Shown here one piece after another: positions 1 to 8,658 of a DNA stretch of 35,087 nucleotides; position 1 is the stretch's first letter, and each line of letters begins with the position of its first letter. Below the pieces are notes generated by a model. That model worked only from the letters and a program-made list of their open reading frames with translations. It ran no database searches and was not told the origin of the DNA. The DNA comes from an uncultured Desulfobulbaceae bacterium. Lineage in GTDB: Bacteria > Desulfobacterota > Desulfobulbia > Desulfobulbales > Desulfocapsaceae. The translations under genes were made by a program, and so were the position numbers. The stretch is taken from the NCBI GenBank assembly GCA_947311315.1, contig CAMZKN010000093.1, positions 1-35,087 of the forward strand. Reading direction: 5' to 3'.

Positions 1-1
1 A

Positions 2-79
2 AAACAACTCACTTCAATAAAAGCTATGTATGGCCTTCCACTGGTTAAAGATTTTCGTAAGATGCTATGCGACGGTTAG
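2..79 (+). CDS. partial C-terminal end of a putative transposase (cut by window edge)
   Basis: An open frame enters from the left edge and reads about 25 residues (ending ...VKDFRKMLCDG) before a TAG at 77-79. Only 7 bases separate this stop from the 26-bp inverted-repeat end at 87-112, the usual arrangement of a transposase 3' end in an insertion sequence. The family cannot be named from 25 residues. The call rests on the position next to the repeat, which recurs inverted at the other end of the window beside an N-terminal-like frame. It could also be a non-coding stretch. Confidence 0.4.
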   Translation, partial: KQLTSIKAMYGLPLVKDFRKMLCDG

Positions 80-86
80 AATGGAC

Positions 87-112
87 TTTACCAACACTTT
101 TGGAGAAGTTAC
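87..112 (+). repeat. 26-bp terminal inverted repeat of an IS-like element (left copy)
   Basis: The sequence begins TTTACCAACACTTTTGGAG and ends AAGTTAC. It is identical, base for base, to the reverse complement of 34993-35018. A 26-bp exact match in opposite orientation at the two ends of a 35-kb window is far beyond chance. The outward sides carry transposase-like frames, so I read it as the inner end of an insertion-sequence copy. Its last bases form the stop codon of the neighbouring minus-strand gene. Confidence 0.75.
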
Positions 113-855
113 AGTTTTTCTCCTCTTTTATACATTTTCATATAAATGGAGGGTAATTTTTCTTTTTTCAATCCGGCAATAACCTCATCAATCTGGTAAC
201 TGATTCGAAAATGTTGAACAGATATGGTGTTGTCTGTCAGTTCAAGTGTAGCGCAACTTGCTCTCGGGTCTTTGTCGAACATTCTACCAACGGAACCGGG
301 GTTAATAAAAATGGTACCAGAAACAGTTTTACAATAGGGCGTGTGGGAGTGCCCTGTAATAATCACATCACAACGGGCCTGTCCTGCAAGTTGTCTGAAC
401 CGGCTCTTCTGCGTTGTGTCAAAAAGAAATTCATCAGGATCAGCGGGGCTGCCGTGGAAAAGGCAAATCCTGATTTTTTTTTGTTTGGGCACCTTGGCAG
501 AACAACGCATTTTGATTCGTGCTGATTTTTTCAGGCTGAACAAATATGACGTATTGGGTTGGTTGAGTATTTCTGCAGTGGAAGTGTACATTATCCTTTT
601 TTCTTTTTTACGTGGCTTTTTAAAGGATTTTCCTTTGAGGAGTTTGATCACTTTTCTATCGGTATTACCAAGAATGGAAATCACCTTATGTTGTTGTAAC
701 CATTGCAGTGTCTCATTGGCAAAGGGCGCATAAACCAGAGAATCACCACAATTGACAATATACTTGAACGAGGAAAGATCAAACTTCTCAGCGATACTTC
801 TGAGGGCCGGATAATTTCCGTGGATATCTGAGAGCAGTAATATTTTAACTGTCAT
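109..855 (-). CDS. metallophosphoesterase, YfcE/MJ0936-type phosphodiesterase
   Basis: A 248-residue calcineurin-like phosphoesterase, probably a cytoplasmic phosphodiesterase or phosphatase using two metal ions; its substrate is unknown. Visible metal-ligand motifs in order are SDIHGN (near residue 9), NCGDS (near 36), LGNTD (near 61), LFHGSP (near 132) and GHSHTP (near 167), followed by the NPGS turn. The start ATG at 853-855 immediately precedes the first beta strand (MTVKILLLSDIHGN). A lysine-rich insertion lies between the GNTD and HGSP motifs. The TAA stop at 109-111 lies inside the IS-like terminal repeat, and the G of the last sense codon (CTG) is the repeat's outermost base, so the original C-terminus was replaced. 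The tail still ends like the family (YKRGEKL), so little is probably lost. Confidence 0.85.
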   Translation of the reverse strand: MTVKILLLSDIHGNYPALRSIAEKFDLSSFKYIVNCGDSLVYAPFANETLQWLQQHKVISILGNTDRKVIKLLKGKSFKKPRKKEKRIMYTSTAEILNQPNTSYLFSLKKSARIKMRCSAKVPKQKKIRICLFHGSPADPDEFLFDTTQKSRFRQLAGQARCDVIITGHSHTPYCKTVSGTIFINPGSVGRMFDKDPRASCATLELTDNTISVQHFRISYQIDEVIAGLKKEKLPSIYMKMYKRGEKL

Positions 856-902
856 TTCTGATTTTCTCCGCGGTATTTTGGCGTTTTGATTTATGGGTAC
901 CT

Positions 903-2408
903 TTATAGAAGTGGGGCGATTAGGAGGACGACATTTTCCTTGAATTTTTCAGCCCATTTTCTCTTTGTAAATTCTTTTGTATCCAGCTCTTCGGACTGGC
1001 TGAGGTATCCTTCTTGAATAGTACGTAATTCTTCTGTGAACTCAGGGCAGTAGATAAATAAAGTTGCTTCAAAATTGAGCCAGAAACTACGCATATCCAG
1101 GTTTACTGAACCGAAGAGTGAGAAGTCTCTGTCAACGGTTATAGTTTTGGAGTGGAGGAGGCCGCCATCAAAAAGGTATATTTTGACTCCGGCTTCTGCC
1201 AGTTCTTCATATCTTGCACGGCTAGCATACTGTACAAGCTTTGAGTCGTTATTTTTGGGGACGATAATTTTAACGTCTACGCCACGCCAGGCGGCTGCCT
1301 TTAAAGCAGCAAGCAAAGGTTCATCGGGGATGAAATAGGGTGTGGTCATGATCAATTCGTTTCTGGAGGCATATATTGTTGTCAGAAGCAGACTATGGAT
1401 CGCCTCCGGTGAAAATCCGGGACCCGAGGGGACGAGTTGCACTGCAGAGACACCTGTTTCCGGGCAGGGATGGATGTCTCCGATCGATCTAACAGTGTCA
1501 AAATCCTGTAGAAGAGATTCCGAGCGAAATTGACCGATATTGGTTTCCAGGAACCAGTCACTGATAAAGGTGCCGGCGAGGCTTTCCACAACTGGTCCAT
1601 TTATTTTGACCATTAGGTCGATCCAGTTTCCGACTCCCGCATCCTTTTTAAAAACATCAGGGTCAACCATGTTTTGGCTGCCTGTATACGCAATGGCTCC
1701 ATCGATGACTACAATTTTACGATGGTTTCGTATATCAATTCTTGAAAAAAGAGCTTTGAGAATACCGGCTGGAAGTGATTCCTGTATTTTAATACCGGAT
1801 TTTTTCATTGTTGCCACAGTCTTACTTTTGAGAAAGTCTCTACTGCCAATGGAATCGAGAAGAAGTCTGCAGGTAACGCCTCTTTCAGCAGCTTTTATGA
1901 GTGCGTTTATGATATTATCCACACTGCCACCTTCCTCCCAAATATAAAACTGCAGATGACAGGTTGAGGTGGAGTGAGCGATGGCATCAACAATAGAGTT
2001 TATGATATCTTCAGGTTTTGTGATGAGAAAGAGTTCATTCCCTTTCATTGCAGGGATTCCCACAAGGGTTTCAGCTTGATGGTGCAGGGAAGACAGCTTT
2101 TTACTTGGTGTTGTCCATGAGGCGGAGTCTCGATCCTTTAGGGTTTTCAACCAATGTTGATAGTGATTAAATGAAGCTTTTGCCCTTTCTATCCGTCGTT
2201 CCGAGATTCTGTTTTCTCCAAAAAGCAGGTAGAAAAAACCACCAAGAAAAGGGACAACAAGAATGACAATAAGCCAGGCAAGGGATACTCCATATGGGCG
2301 TTTTCGCATTATGACTCTTAATGAAAGTCCAAAGCGTATAAATAAATCAGTAAGCAGTATAACTGTTGATAAGAGGCTGTAGCTCCAGTGTAGGTCTTGT
2401 ACATCCAT
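903..2408 (-). CDS. cls: cardiolipin synthase (phospholipase D family)
   Basis: Forms cardiolipin from phosphatidylglycerol at the inner membrane. The 501-residue product begins with two hydrophobic segments (about residues 8-30 and 40-62, the PLD-N region), then two phospholipase D domains with complete HxKxxxxD motifs: HRKIVVID near residue 229 and HSKTITVD near 419, each followed by a GS-x-N motif (TGSQN, FGSVN). I chose the ATG at 2406-2408 because it directly precedes the first transmembrane segment. An upstream in-frame start at 2534 would add 42 polar residues unlike the family. It is divergent from argJ, so the two share the roughly 190-bp spacer for promoters. Confidence 0.9.
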   Translation of the reverse strand: MDVQDLHWSYSLLSTVILLTDLFIRFGLSLRVIMRKRPYGVSLAWLIVILVVPFLGGFFYLLFGENRISERRIERAKASFNHYQHWLKTLKDRDSASWTTPSKKLSSLHHQAETLVGIPAMKGNELFLITKPEDIINSIVDAIAHSTSTCHLQFYIWEEGGSVDNIINALIKAAERGVTCRLLLDSIGSRDFLKSKTVATMKKSGIKIQESLPAGILKALFSRIDIRNHRKIVVIDGAIAYTGSQNMVDPDVFKKDAGVGNWIDLMVKINGPVVESLAGTFISDWFLETNIGQFRSESLLQDFDTVRSIGDIHPCPETGVSAVQLVPSGPGFSPEAIHSLLLTTIYASRNELIMTTPYFIPDEPLLAALKAAAWRGVDVKIIVPKNNDSKLVQYASRARYEELAEAGVKIYLFDGGLLHSKTITVDRDFSLFGSVNLDMRSFWLNFEATLFIYCPEFTEELRTIQEGYLSQSEELDTKEFTKRKWAEKFKENVVLLIAPLL

Positions 2409-2596
2409 AATAAAATACTCTGTATATTCGTGCTGATTTCTTAAGTTTTTTGCATTTTTTTTTATTGTTGTTTTTAAAGTAGCATAATTGGATTGATAAG
2501 TGGTAGATGTATTTGTAACTATAAAACAGTACATTTTCTGCCAGCGATCAATCCTTACATTGAGCAGGTGATCTTGAATAATGAAAGAGGAGCATT

Positions 2597-3781
2597 ATGA
2601 AAGTAAATGGGTTTTCTTTTTCGGCTGTGAAAGCAGGTGTTCGATATCCCGACCGGCTCGATATCGGCTTGATCTATTGTGATCATTCCTGTGTAACAGC
2701 AGGAGTACTCACCACAAGTCAGGTTCAGGCTGCACCGGTAGTGATCGATGAGGAACGACTTAAAAACGGACAGACTCAGGCAATTCTGGTGAACAGTGGC
2801 TGTGCAAATGCCTGTACCGGAATAAAAGGCATGGAAATTGCGCAGGCGACCAGTCGTTTAATGTCAAATGCACTGAATATTTCAGACGATCTTGTTTTGC
2901 TTTCATCTACCGGTGTCATTGGGGAACAGCTCAATCTTCAGGCGTTTGAGACAAACTGTGATGCTCTTGCCGATGGTCTCGCACCGGATAAATTTGAGCA
3001 GGTTGCCAGGGCCATTATGACAACCGATACCGTAATGAAGACAGCCAAAACTACTCTAACAATCGATGGCAGAGATGTGGAAATTGTTGGTATGGCCAAG
3101 GGTGCTGGTATGATTATGCCCAATATGGCTACCATGCTTTCATTTGTGTTGACGGATGCAGATATTCATGTTGATGCGCTGCAGGAATTGCTTACTGAAG
3201 GCGTTGAACGAACATTTAACAGAATTACAGTTGATGGTGATACCAGTACCAATGATATGGTGCTGGTCATGGCCAGTGGCGCTGCAAAAAACTTGACGAT
3301 AGAGAAGAGTCGTTTGTCTGATTTTCAGGCGTTTAAAGAAGGATTAACAGTAGTTTTGAAGGATCTGGCCCTGCAGATTGTTAGAGATGGTGAAGGAGCA
3401 ACAAAGACCATTACTGTAAAGGTGTCGGGAGCAAAAAGCGATGAAGATGCTGAGAAAATAGCCAGAACAATTGCAAATTCGAGTCTGGTGAAAACCGCAT
3501 TTTTTGGTGAGGATGCCAATTGGGGCCGCATTCTTGCAGCCATGGGGCGATCTGGTGTACTGTTTTCTCCTGACCTGGTTGATGTATATTTTGACGATGT
3601 ATGTATTGCAAAAAACGGGTTGGCCGTTGGAGCATCTGCCGAAGAGGCTGCCACCGGAGTTTTGAAGGAAAAAGAATTTACTCTATCTGTTGATTTAAAA
3701 AATGGAACGTGTTCTCAGGAAATGTATACCTGTGATTTCTCACTCGATTATGTCAGGATAAATGCTGATTACAGATCCTGA
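2597..3781 (+). CDS. argJ: bifunctional glutamate N-acetyltransferase / amino-acid N-acetyltransferase
   Basis: ArgJ transfers the acetyl group of N-acetylornithine to glutamate, making the arginine pathway cyclic, and may also use acetyl-CoA for the first step. The 394-residue protein has the family hallmark KGAGMIMPNMATML, in which the precursor self-cleaves between Ala178 and Thr179 to expose Thr179 as nucleophile. Other conserved blocks are VNSGCANACTG, SSTGVIGE, DGDTSTNDM and FGEDANWGRI. The ATG at 2597 has a strong ribosome site (AAAGAGGAG, 2584-2592). It leads the long plus-strand gene run and is 21 bp ahead of the sixA-like gene. Confidence 0.95.
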   Translation: MKVNGFSFSAVKAGVRYPDRLDIGLIYCDHSCVTAGVLTTSQVQAAPVVIDEERLKNGQTQAILVNSGCANACTGIKGMEIAQATSRLMSNALNISDDLVLLSSTGVIGEQLNLQAFETNCDALADGLAPDKFEQVARAIMTTDTVMKTAKTTLTIDGRDVEIVGMAKGAGMIMPNMATMLSFVLTDADIHVDALQELLTEGVERTFNRITVDGDTSTNDMVLVMASGAAKNLTIEKSRLSDFQAFKEGLTVVLKDLALQIVRDGEGATKTITVKVSGAKSDEDAEKIARTIANSSLVKTAFFGEDANWGRILAAMGRSGVLFSPDLVDVYFDDVCIAKNGLAVGASAEEAATGVLKEKEFTLSVDLKNGTCSQEMYTCDFSLDYVRINADYRS

Positions 3782-3802
3782 GAGAACACGAAAGGAGGCC
3801 AA

Positions 3803-4315
3803 TTGAAGCAGCTTTATTTGATACGTCATGCAAAGTCGAGCTGGGCTGATCCGCATTTAACCGATTTTAAACGGCCTCTTAACAAACGGGGTAAAGCCAA
3901 CGGTCCTGAAATGGCCAGGCGTTTATCGGTGCGGGGGATTCACCCCGCTTGTATTGTCTCAAGCCCTGCCAAGCGGGCAAAAAAGACTGCACGTTTTATG
4001 GCAGCGGGCACAGGCTACGATAAAAATGATATTATCTTCCTTGAAGATTTATACTTCGGGGAGATATGGCATCATTTGAATATCATAGAAACATTTCTAA
4101 AAATAAATGATATCCTGTTTTTAATCGGCCATAATCACACTATTACTGATCTTGCTAATTTTCTTACTGGAGAATCACTGTATAACGTTCCCACGTGTGG
4201 TATTGTTGGTGTTGAATTTTCAGATAAGAAAGGATTTTCAAGAAAAAAGGATTCGGGAAATATGCTTTTTTTTGATTACCCCAAAAAGACAGACTCCAAT
4301 ACCATTATCCGATAA
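3803..4315 (+). CDS. sixA: SixA-type phosphohistidine phosphatase
   Basis: A 170-residue histidine-phosphatase superfamily protein. The N-terminal LIRHAKSSW contains the catalytic RH (Arg8, His9), a second basic block follows (VSSPAKRAKKTA), and the late catalytic histidine lies in FLIGHNHTITDL. In E. coli, SixA removes phosphate from the HPt domain of ArcB; the partner here is unknown. The start is TTG at 3803, supported by an excellent ribosome site (AAAGGAGG, 3791-3798) and by the catalytic motif needing to lie near residue 9. It follows argJ by 21 bp and stops 1 bp before the next ATG. Orphan HPt and receiver genes also occur in the window. Confidence 0.85.
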   Translation: MKQLYLIRHAKSSWADPHLTDFKRPLNKRGKANGPEMARRLSVRGIHPACIVSSPAKRAKKTARFMAAGTGYDKNDIIFLEDLYFGEIWHHLNIIETFLKINDILFLIGHNHTITDLANFLTGESLYNVPTCGIVGVEFSDKKGFSRKKDSGNMLFFDYPKKTDSNTIIR

Positions 4316-4316
4316 A

Positions 4317-4523
4317 ATGAGTGTCGAAATTCCAAATTGTGTGCAATGTATTCATTACTACGTTACTTATCAGCCATCACAGCCTTATGGATGTAGGGCG
4401 ATGAAATTTAAAAGTCGCAGGCATCCGGCACAGTTGGTATATGAAACTTCAGGTATCGCCTGCCAGCTTTTTTCCAGTAAAAAATCATCAGCAAACAGTT
4501 CCGGTTCATCCAGAGTTGCGTAA
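4317..4523 (+). CDS. small four-cysteine protein, probably metal-binding
   Basis: A 68-residue product starting 1 bp after the sixA stop. It has cysteines at 8, 11, 26 and 49 (NCVQC, YGCRA, IACQL), a CxxC...C...C pattern suggesting a zinc or iron site, and an aromatic/basic middle (HYYVTYQP, MKFKSRRHP). I recall similar small conserved proteins in Geobacter-like genomes, sometimes misleadingly labelled as uracil-DNA glycosylase, but that is memory and the function is unknown. The frame is also open upstream inside sixA, but the ATG at 4317 fits operon spacing. The polar Ser/Lys tail looks disordered. Confidence 0.65.
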   Translation: MSVEIPNCVQCIHYYVTYQPSQPYGCRAMKFKSRRHPAQLVYETSGIACQLFSSKKSSANSSGSSRVA

Positions 4524-4546
4524 TTTCATAAGGCATATTTTTTTAG

Positions 4547-5590
4547 ATGGAACCAGATAAAAACAACGGGAAGTCAAGTTCTTTGAAAGATGGATTTGTC
4601 TTACTTTTAAAGGATACATGGTTGACCAGCTGGGAGTTGATACGGATAACTGTCCCGGTTGTTATCATAACCCGGATACTCGAGCAATTCGGACTGATTT
4701 CGTATTTCAGCATGGCCCTTGAACCGTTGATGGGATTACTAGGTTTACCGGGATCTTTGGGCTTGGTCTGGGCTACAGCAATGTTGACCAATCTTTATGG
4801 GGGGATTGCAGTTCTTGCGGCTCTGGCACCAGGGCTTGATATAACAGATGCGCAGGTAACTGTACTCTGCTCAGCAATGCTCATTGCCCATGCATTACCG
4901 GTTGAACTCAGTGTGAGTAAAAGAGCAGGTGCGAACCTGTTACCTATTGCCGCGATCCGGCTGGTGGGTGCTGTCACCTATGCGTATATCCTGAATAAAA
5001 TATGTCTCCATTTTGACGTCTGGCAGGATAAAGCCGTTTTACTTTTTAAAGGTACCACGGAGTCATCAGGTCTTGTACAGTGGGGAATCGGGCAGATACA
5101 GAACCTTGGCATGATTACTATTATTATATTCTGTATAGTTCTCTTTATGCGGTTGTTCAGGGCGATTGGAATTCTTACGCTACTTGAACGATTACTGGCT
5201 CCTGTTCTTCCTGTTTTTGGTATGGGGCACCATTCAGCGCCCATAACCGTCGTTGGTATGGTTATGGGGTTGGGGTATGGAGGGGCTCTCATCATTCGAG
5301 AGACAGCCAGTGGCAAGATCGGTAGGAGAGAGGTTTTTAATGCCATGGTTCTGATGGGGCTTTGTCATGGACTGGTGGAAGATACATTGTTGATGGCGGC
5401 AATTGGTGGAAAATTTGGTGGTATCCTCTGGGGTAGAATTCTTTTTTCCCTACTGGTTACTTTTTGTCTGGTTCGATTGCTGCGCCTGTTGCTTGACAAG
5501 AAAAAGCAGAGCGAAAAAAAAATTGAAACTATTTTAACATTATATGTCATAACTATAGAATACGACCATGGATTTTTCACGATTTGGTAA
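4547..5590 (+). CDS. Gate-domain (nucleoside recognition) integral membrane protein
   Basis: A 347-residue polytopic membrane protein. Several hydrophobic helices surround two halves, each with the small-residue-rich signature of the Gate domain found in nucleoside transporters and spore-maturation SpmA/SpmB proteins (WATAMLTNLYGGIAVL in the first half; VMGLGYGGALIIRETASG and LMGLCHGLVEDTLLM in the second). The transported or sensed compound is unknown. It starts 23 bp after the small cysteine protein. Its last 23 bases overlap the start of avtA, so the two are probably translationally coupled. The C-terminus is a basic tail (KKKQSEKK) and then a short hydrophobic stretch. Confidence 0.75.
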   Translation: MEPDKNNGKSSSLKDGFVLLLKDTWLTSWELIRITVPVVIITRILEQFGLISYFSMALEPLMGLLGLPGSLGLVWATAMLTNLYGGIAVLAALAPGLDITDAQVTVLCSAMLIAHALPVELSVSKRAGANLLPIAAIRLVGAVTYAYILNKICLHFDVWQDKAVLLFKGTTESSGLVQWGIGQIQNLGMITIIIFCIVLFMRLFRAIGILTLLERLLAPVLPVFGMGHHSAPITVVGMVMGLGYGGALIIRETASGKIGRREVFNAMVLMGLCHGLVEDTLLMAAIGGKFGGILWGRILFSLLVTFCLVRLLRLLLDKKKQSEKKIETILTLYVITIEYDHGFFTIW

Positions 5591-6830
5591 AAGAATGACC
5601 TGTGATGCTGGCATCCTCTCCCTCATGGATGACCTTGGGAAGGTAAAGGCGACAGGAGGAAAAGATATTCTTATGATGGGTGGGGGAAACCCCGGTCTTG
5701 TTCCTGAGTTTCAGGAACTCATGCGCAATGAATTGCTCGAGATTTGCGCCAGCCAGCAGAGTTTTCAACAGATGGTTGGGAGCTACGCCCCTCCTCAAGG
5801 GGAGACTTTTTTCGTTGAAAAACTTGCAGAGCTCCTACGGGATGAACAGGGCTGGGATGTCGGGCCGGAAAATATCTGCCTGACCAATGGTAGTCAGACT
5901 GCTTTTTTTATGTTGTTTAATCTTTTCGCCGGGACTTTGCCGGACGGTACAACAAAACGTATTTGTTTGCCGATGGCTCCGGAGTATATCGGTTATGCCG
6001 ATCTTGGTCTTGACGACAATCTCTTTGTTTCAACCCGTCCGAGAATGGAAATACTTGAAGACGGTTTCTATAAATATCATATTGATTTTGATAAATTGGA
6101 AGTAGGTGATGATTTTGGTGCAATTTGCATATCAAGACCTACAAATCCAACTGGCAACGTGGTCACGGATGAAGAGATAGAGCGATTAATGGCAATGGCC
6201 GCGAAACGCGATATACCGCTCATTCTCGATAATGCATATGGATTGCCTTTTCCCGGAATGATGTATGTGGACGTGAAACCGGTCTGGAACGAAGACATTG
6301 TTTGTTGTCTCTCTTTATCAAAACTTGGCTTGCCGGCGGTAAGGACTGGCATAGTCATTGCCCGCAAGGAAGTGACCAGGGCGCTTGCAAGTATGAACGC
6401 TATAATGTCTCTTTCTCCAAATAATTTTGGTGCTGTTATGGCACAGCAGATTGTCGCCAGTCGTGAAATCACAAAAATAAGTAGAGAACTGATACAGCCA
6501 TTTTATGAAAAGAAAATGGAAAAAGCTGTCGCCACGGTACGGGAAGAGTTTGCAGGTATTCCCTGTAGTATTCATAAACCGGAAGGTGCAATGTTTCTCT
6601 GGCTCTGGTTTAAAGATTTACCTATAACCAGTCTAGAACTGTACGAGCAACTCAAAGAACATGGTGTGCTTGTTGTGTCCGGCCACTATTTTTTCCCGGG
6701 TCTATCCGGTGACTGGCAACATAAAGATGAGTGTCTGAGAGTAACGTATTCTCAGGATGATGAAGACGTTTGCAGGGGACTGGCTATAATTGCCAGAGTA
6801 GTGCGACGGGCATATGAACTGAGTGCGTAA
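5568..6830 (+). CDS. avtA: valine--pyruvate aminotransferase (alanine-valine transaminase)
   Basis: A fold-type I PLP aminotransferase of 420 residues, closely matching the known AvtA pattern (E. coli protein 417 residues). It exchanges amino groups between valine and pyruvate or alanine, linking the alanine and branched-chain pools. Visible blocks are MMGGGNPGLVPE, LTNGSQTAFF, PMAPEYIGYAD, SRPTNPTGNV, DNAYGLPFPG, the PLP lysine in SLSKLGLP (Lys252) and the C-terminal HKPEGAMFLWLWFKDLP. The start at 5568 (MDFSRFGKRMT) aligns with the E. coli start (MTFSLFGDKFT), although no good ribosome site is seen, consistent with coupling to the overlapping upstream gene. Confidence 0.93.
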   Translation: MDFSRFGKRMTCDAGILSLMDDLGKVKATGGKDILMMGGGNPGLVPEFQELMRNELLEICASQQSFQQMVGSYAPPQGETFFVEKLAELLRDEQGWDVGPENICLTNGSQTAFFMLFNLFAGTLPDGTTKRICLPMAPEYIGYADLGLDDNLFVSTRPRMEILEDGFYKYHIDFDKLEVGDDFGAICISRPTNPTGNVVTDEEIERLMAMAAKRDIPLILDNAYGLPFPGMMYVDVKPVWNEDIVCCLSLSKLGLPAVRTGIVIARKEVTRALASMNAIMSLSPNNFGAVMAQQIVASREITKISRELIQPFYEKKMEKAVATVREEFAGIPCSIHKPEGAMFLWLWFKDLPITSLELYEQLKEHGVLVVSGHYFFPGLSGDWQHKDECLRVTYSQDDEDVCRGLAIIARVVRRAYELSA

Positions 6831-6872
6831 AAAACCTTTATTGCAAGGTATCCTCAAAAGTGGAGAGTAGCG

Positions 6873-8621
6873 TTGAAAAGAGAAAAATATTTTCTATGTA
6901 TATTGTCTGTATTGTTGATGCTTCTGTTCTCAACATCCGGTTATGCGGAGTGCATAAAAGGAAATTGTCGGAACGGCAAAGGAATTTTTGTGTCCGGGGA
7001 TGGCAGACGCTATGAAGGCGAGTTCAAAAATGGGCTGATCAGTGGTAAAGGAACTCTCCTTTACCCTGATGGCGTTCGTTATACAGGTGAACTACTGGAT
7101 GGAAAGTTCCATGGCCAGGGAAAACTTATCAGCCCGGATGGAAGAAAATTTGAGGGCCAGTTTGTTGACAATGTTATTCATGGAAAAGGGACGATGGTAC
7201 GTGCTGATGGCGCGCAATATATAGGAGACTTCAGCCTGGGCCAGTTTCATGGGCACGGTGTGTTTTTTTATCCCGATGGCAGGGAGTATGAAGGCGAATT
7301 TAGAAATAATATTATAGAAGGTAAAGGAAAACTGAACTTTGCTGATGGTACGTGGCATGAAGGAATGTTTCATAATGGCAAACCTGCCGGTAACGGAAGA
7401 CGAACGTATCTCGATGGTTCTTTGTATACGGGAGAGTTTCGTGGCAAGCTGCGTAACGGGTACGGTGTTTTTCGTTCTCCTTCAGGGCTTCGATACGAAG
7501 GTATGTTTGGAAATGATAAATTCCAGGGGCAGGGAACACTGCAATACAGTGATGGTCGAAAATATACAGGTGAGTTTGTTGGAGGAGTAAGTCAGGGAAC
7601 CGGCACATTAGTGTACCCTGATGGTTCTAGATACAAAGGGGAGTTTGCCGGTGGTTTAAAACATGGCAATGGGATCATGGAAAATGCAGATGGCAGCGTG
7701 TATACTGGTTCTTTTGTTGATGGGGAAAAAAGTGGGTACGGAGAATTACAATTTGCGGATGGTTCGCATTATGAAGGAGAATTTTTAAATAATACAATGC
7801 AGGGCCAGGGAACGATTGTTTATAGTGATGGCAAAGAATTCAGTGGTCAATTTATTAATGGACAGCCCCAGGTTAGTGTTGATAAGAGTTTACCTGTAGT
7901 GGATGAGACTACTGAAAAGGAAATAATTGTAGAAGATATTCCTCTACAACAGCCGGATAAAACAGTCCCTTCCTTGCTGGTAATTACAAAGTCAAAGGAA
8001 AGGTATCCCCTGAGAGATGGAGTTGTTTATGATGGGGCGAGTGGAGTGCCTTTGACCGGCAGTGCCCACGTTGTTTTTCCGGGCGGTCGTGAGTATCGCG
8101 GGAATTTTGTTAACGGCTTTATGGATGGCCCCGGAATGCTTACCATGGAGGATGGCGATAACTATATGGGCGAAATGAAACAGGGCTTTATTAACGGTTA
8201 TGGTACATATCATCACAAAGATGGGCGTGAATATAAAGGTGATTTTATCAAAGGTCGTAAACATGGCAACGGGGTCTTTAGCTATCCTGATAAAACGAGA
8301 TACGCCGGAGAGTTTAAGGATGATCTCTATTCCGGGCGTGGAGAGTATCACTTCTCTGATGGCAGCACATATAAAGGAACCTTCAGTAACGGTAGTTTCA
8401 GTGGATACGGGGAACTCGTCTATTCGGATGGTTCTCTCTACAAGGGAGAGTTTGAAAATGATTTGCCCCATGGTCAGGGTGTGCTTATATCTTCTGATGG
8501 AAGTCGTTATGAAGGCGGGTTCAGGTTCGGCCGTAGAGAGGGGAAAGGTCGATTGATCAATGGTGCTGGTAAAGTATTTGAGGGAATGTTTAAAAATGAT
8601 AAACTGGTAGAGGGAAAGTAA
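6873..8621 (+). CDS. exported MORN-repeat protein (about 21 repeats)
   Basis: A 582-residue protein with an N-terminal signal peptide (KREKYF, then LCILSVLLMLLFSTSGYA) and little but MORN repeats after it. About 13 consecutive 23-residue units (pattern Y-x-G-E-F...G-x-G-x-L-x-Y-x-D-G) occupy roughly residues 45-335. A non-repetitive acidic linker of about 70 residues follows (335-410), then about 8 further units to the C-terminus. MORN repeats form elongated beta-sheets that scaffold or bind lipids; no enzymatic domain is fused here. The start is TTG at 6873 with GGAGAG just upstream. The protein is probably periplasmic or surface-associated. It is 42 bp after avtA and 37 bp before the DUF4177 gene. 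Confidence 0.85.
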   Translation: MKREKYFLCILSVLLMLLFSTSGYAECIKGNCRNGKGIFVSGDGRRYEGEFKNGLISGKGTLLYPDGVRYTGELLDGKFHGQGKLISPDGRKFEGQFVDNVIHGKGTMVRADGAQYIGDFSLGQFHGHGVFFYPDGREYEGEFRNNIIEGKGKLNFADGTWHEGMFHNGKPAGNGRRTYLDGSLYTGEFRGKLRNGYGVFRSPSGLRYEGMFGNDKFQGQGTLQYSDGRKYTGEFVGGVSQGTGTLVYPDGSRYKGEFAGGLKHGNGIMENADGSVYTGSFVDGEKSGYGELQFADGSHYEGEFLNNTMQGQGTIVYSDGKEFSGQFINGQPQVSVDKSLPVVDETTEKEIIVEDIPLQQPDKTVPSLLVITKSKERYPLRDGVVYDGASGVPLTGSAHVVFPGGREYRGNFVNGFMDGPGMLTMEDGDNYMGEMKQGFINGYGTYHHKDGREYKGDFIKGRKHGNGVFSYPDKTRYAGEFKDDLYSGRGEYHFSDGSTYKGTFSNGSFSGYGELVYSDGSLYKGEFENDLPHGQGVLISSDGSRYEGGFRFGRREGKGRLINGAGKVFEGMFKNDKLVEGK

Positions 8622-8658
8622 TTTTTGAACCTTCATTTAATACGGGATAATTGATACC

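Noticed and set aside
7992..8636. 214-residue minus-strand frame inside the MORN gene
   Set aside because: It is the antisense shadow of the regular MORN repeats. It shows no family motif and no ribosome site.
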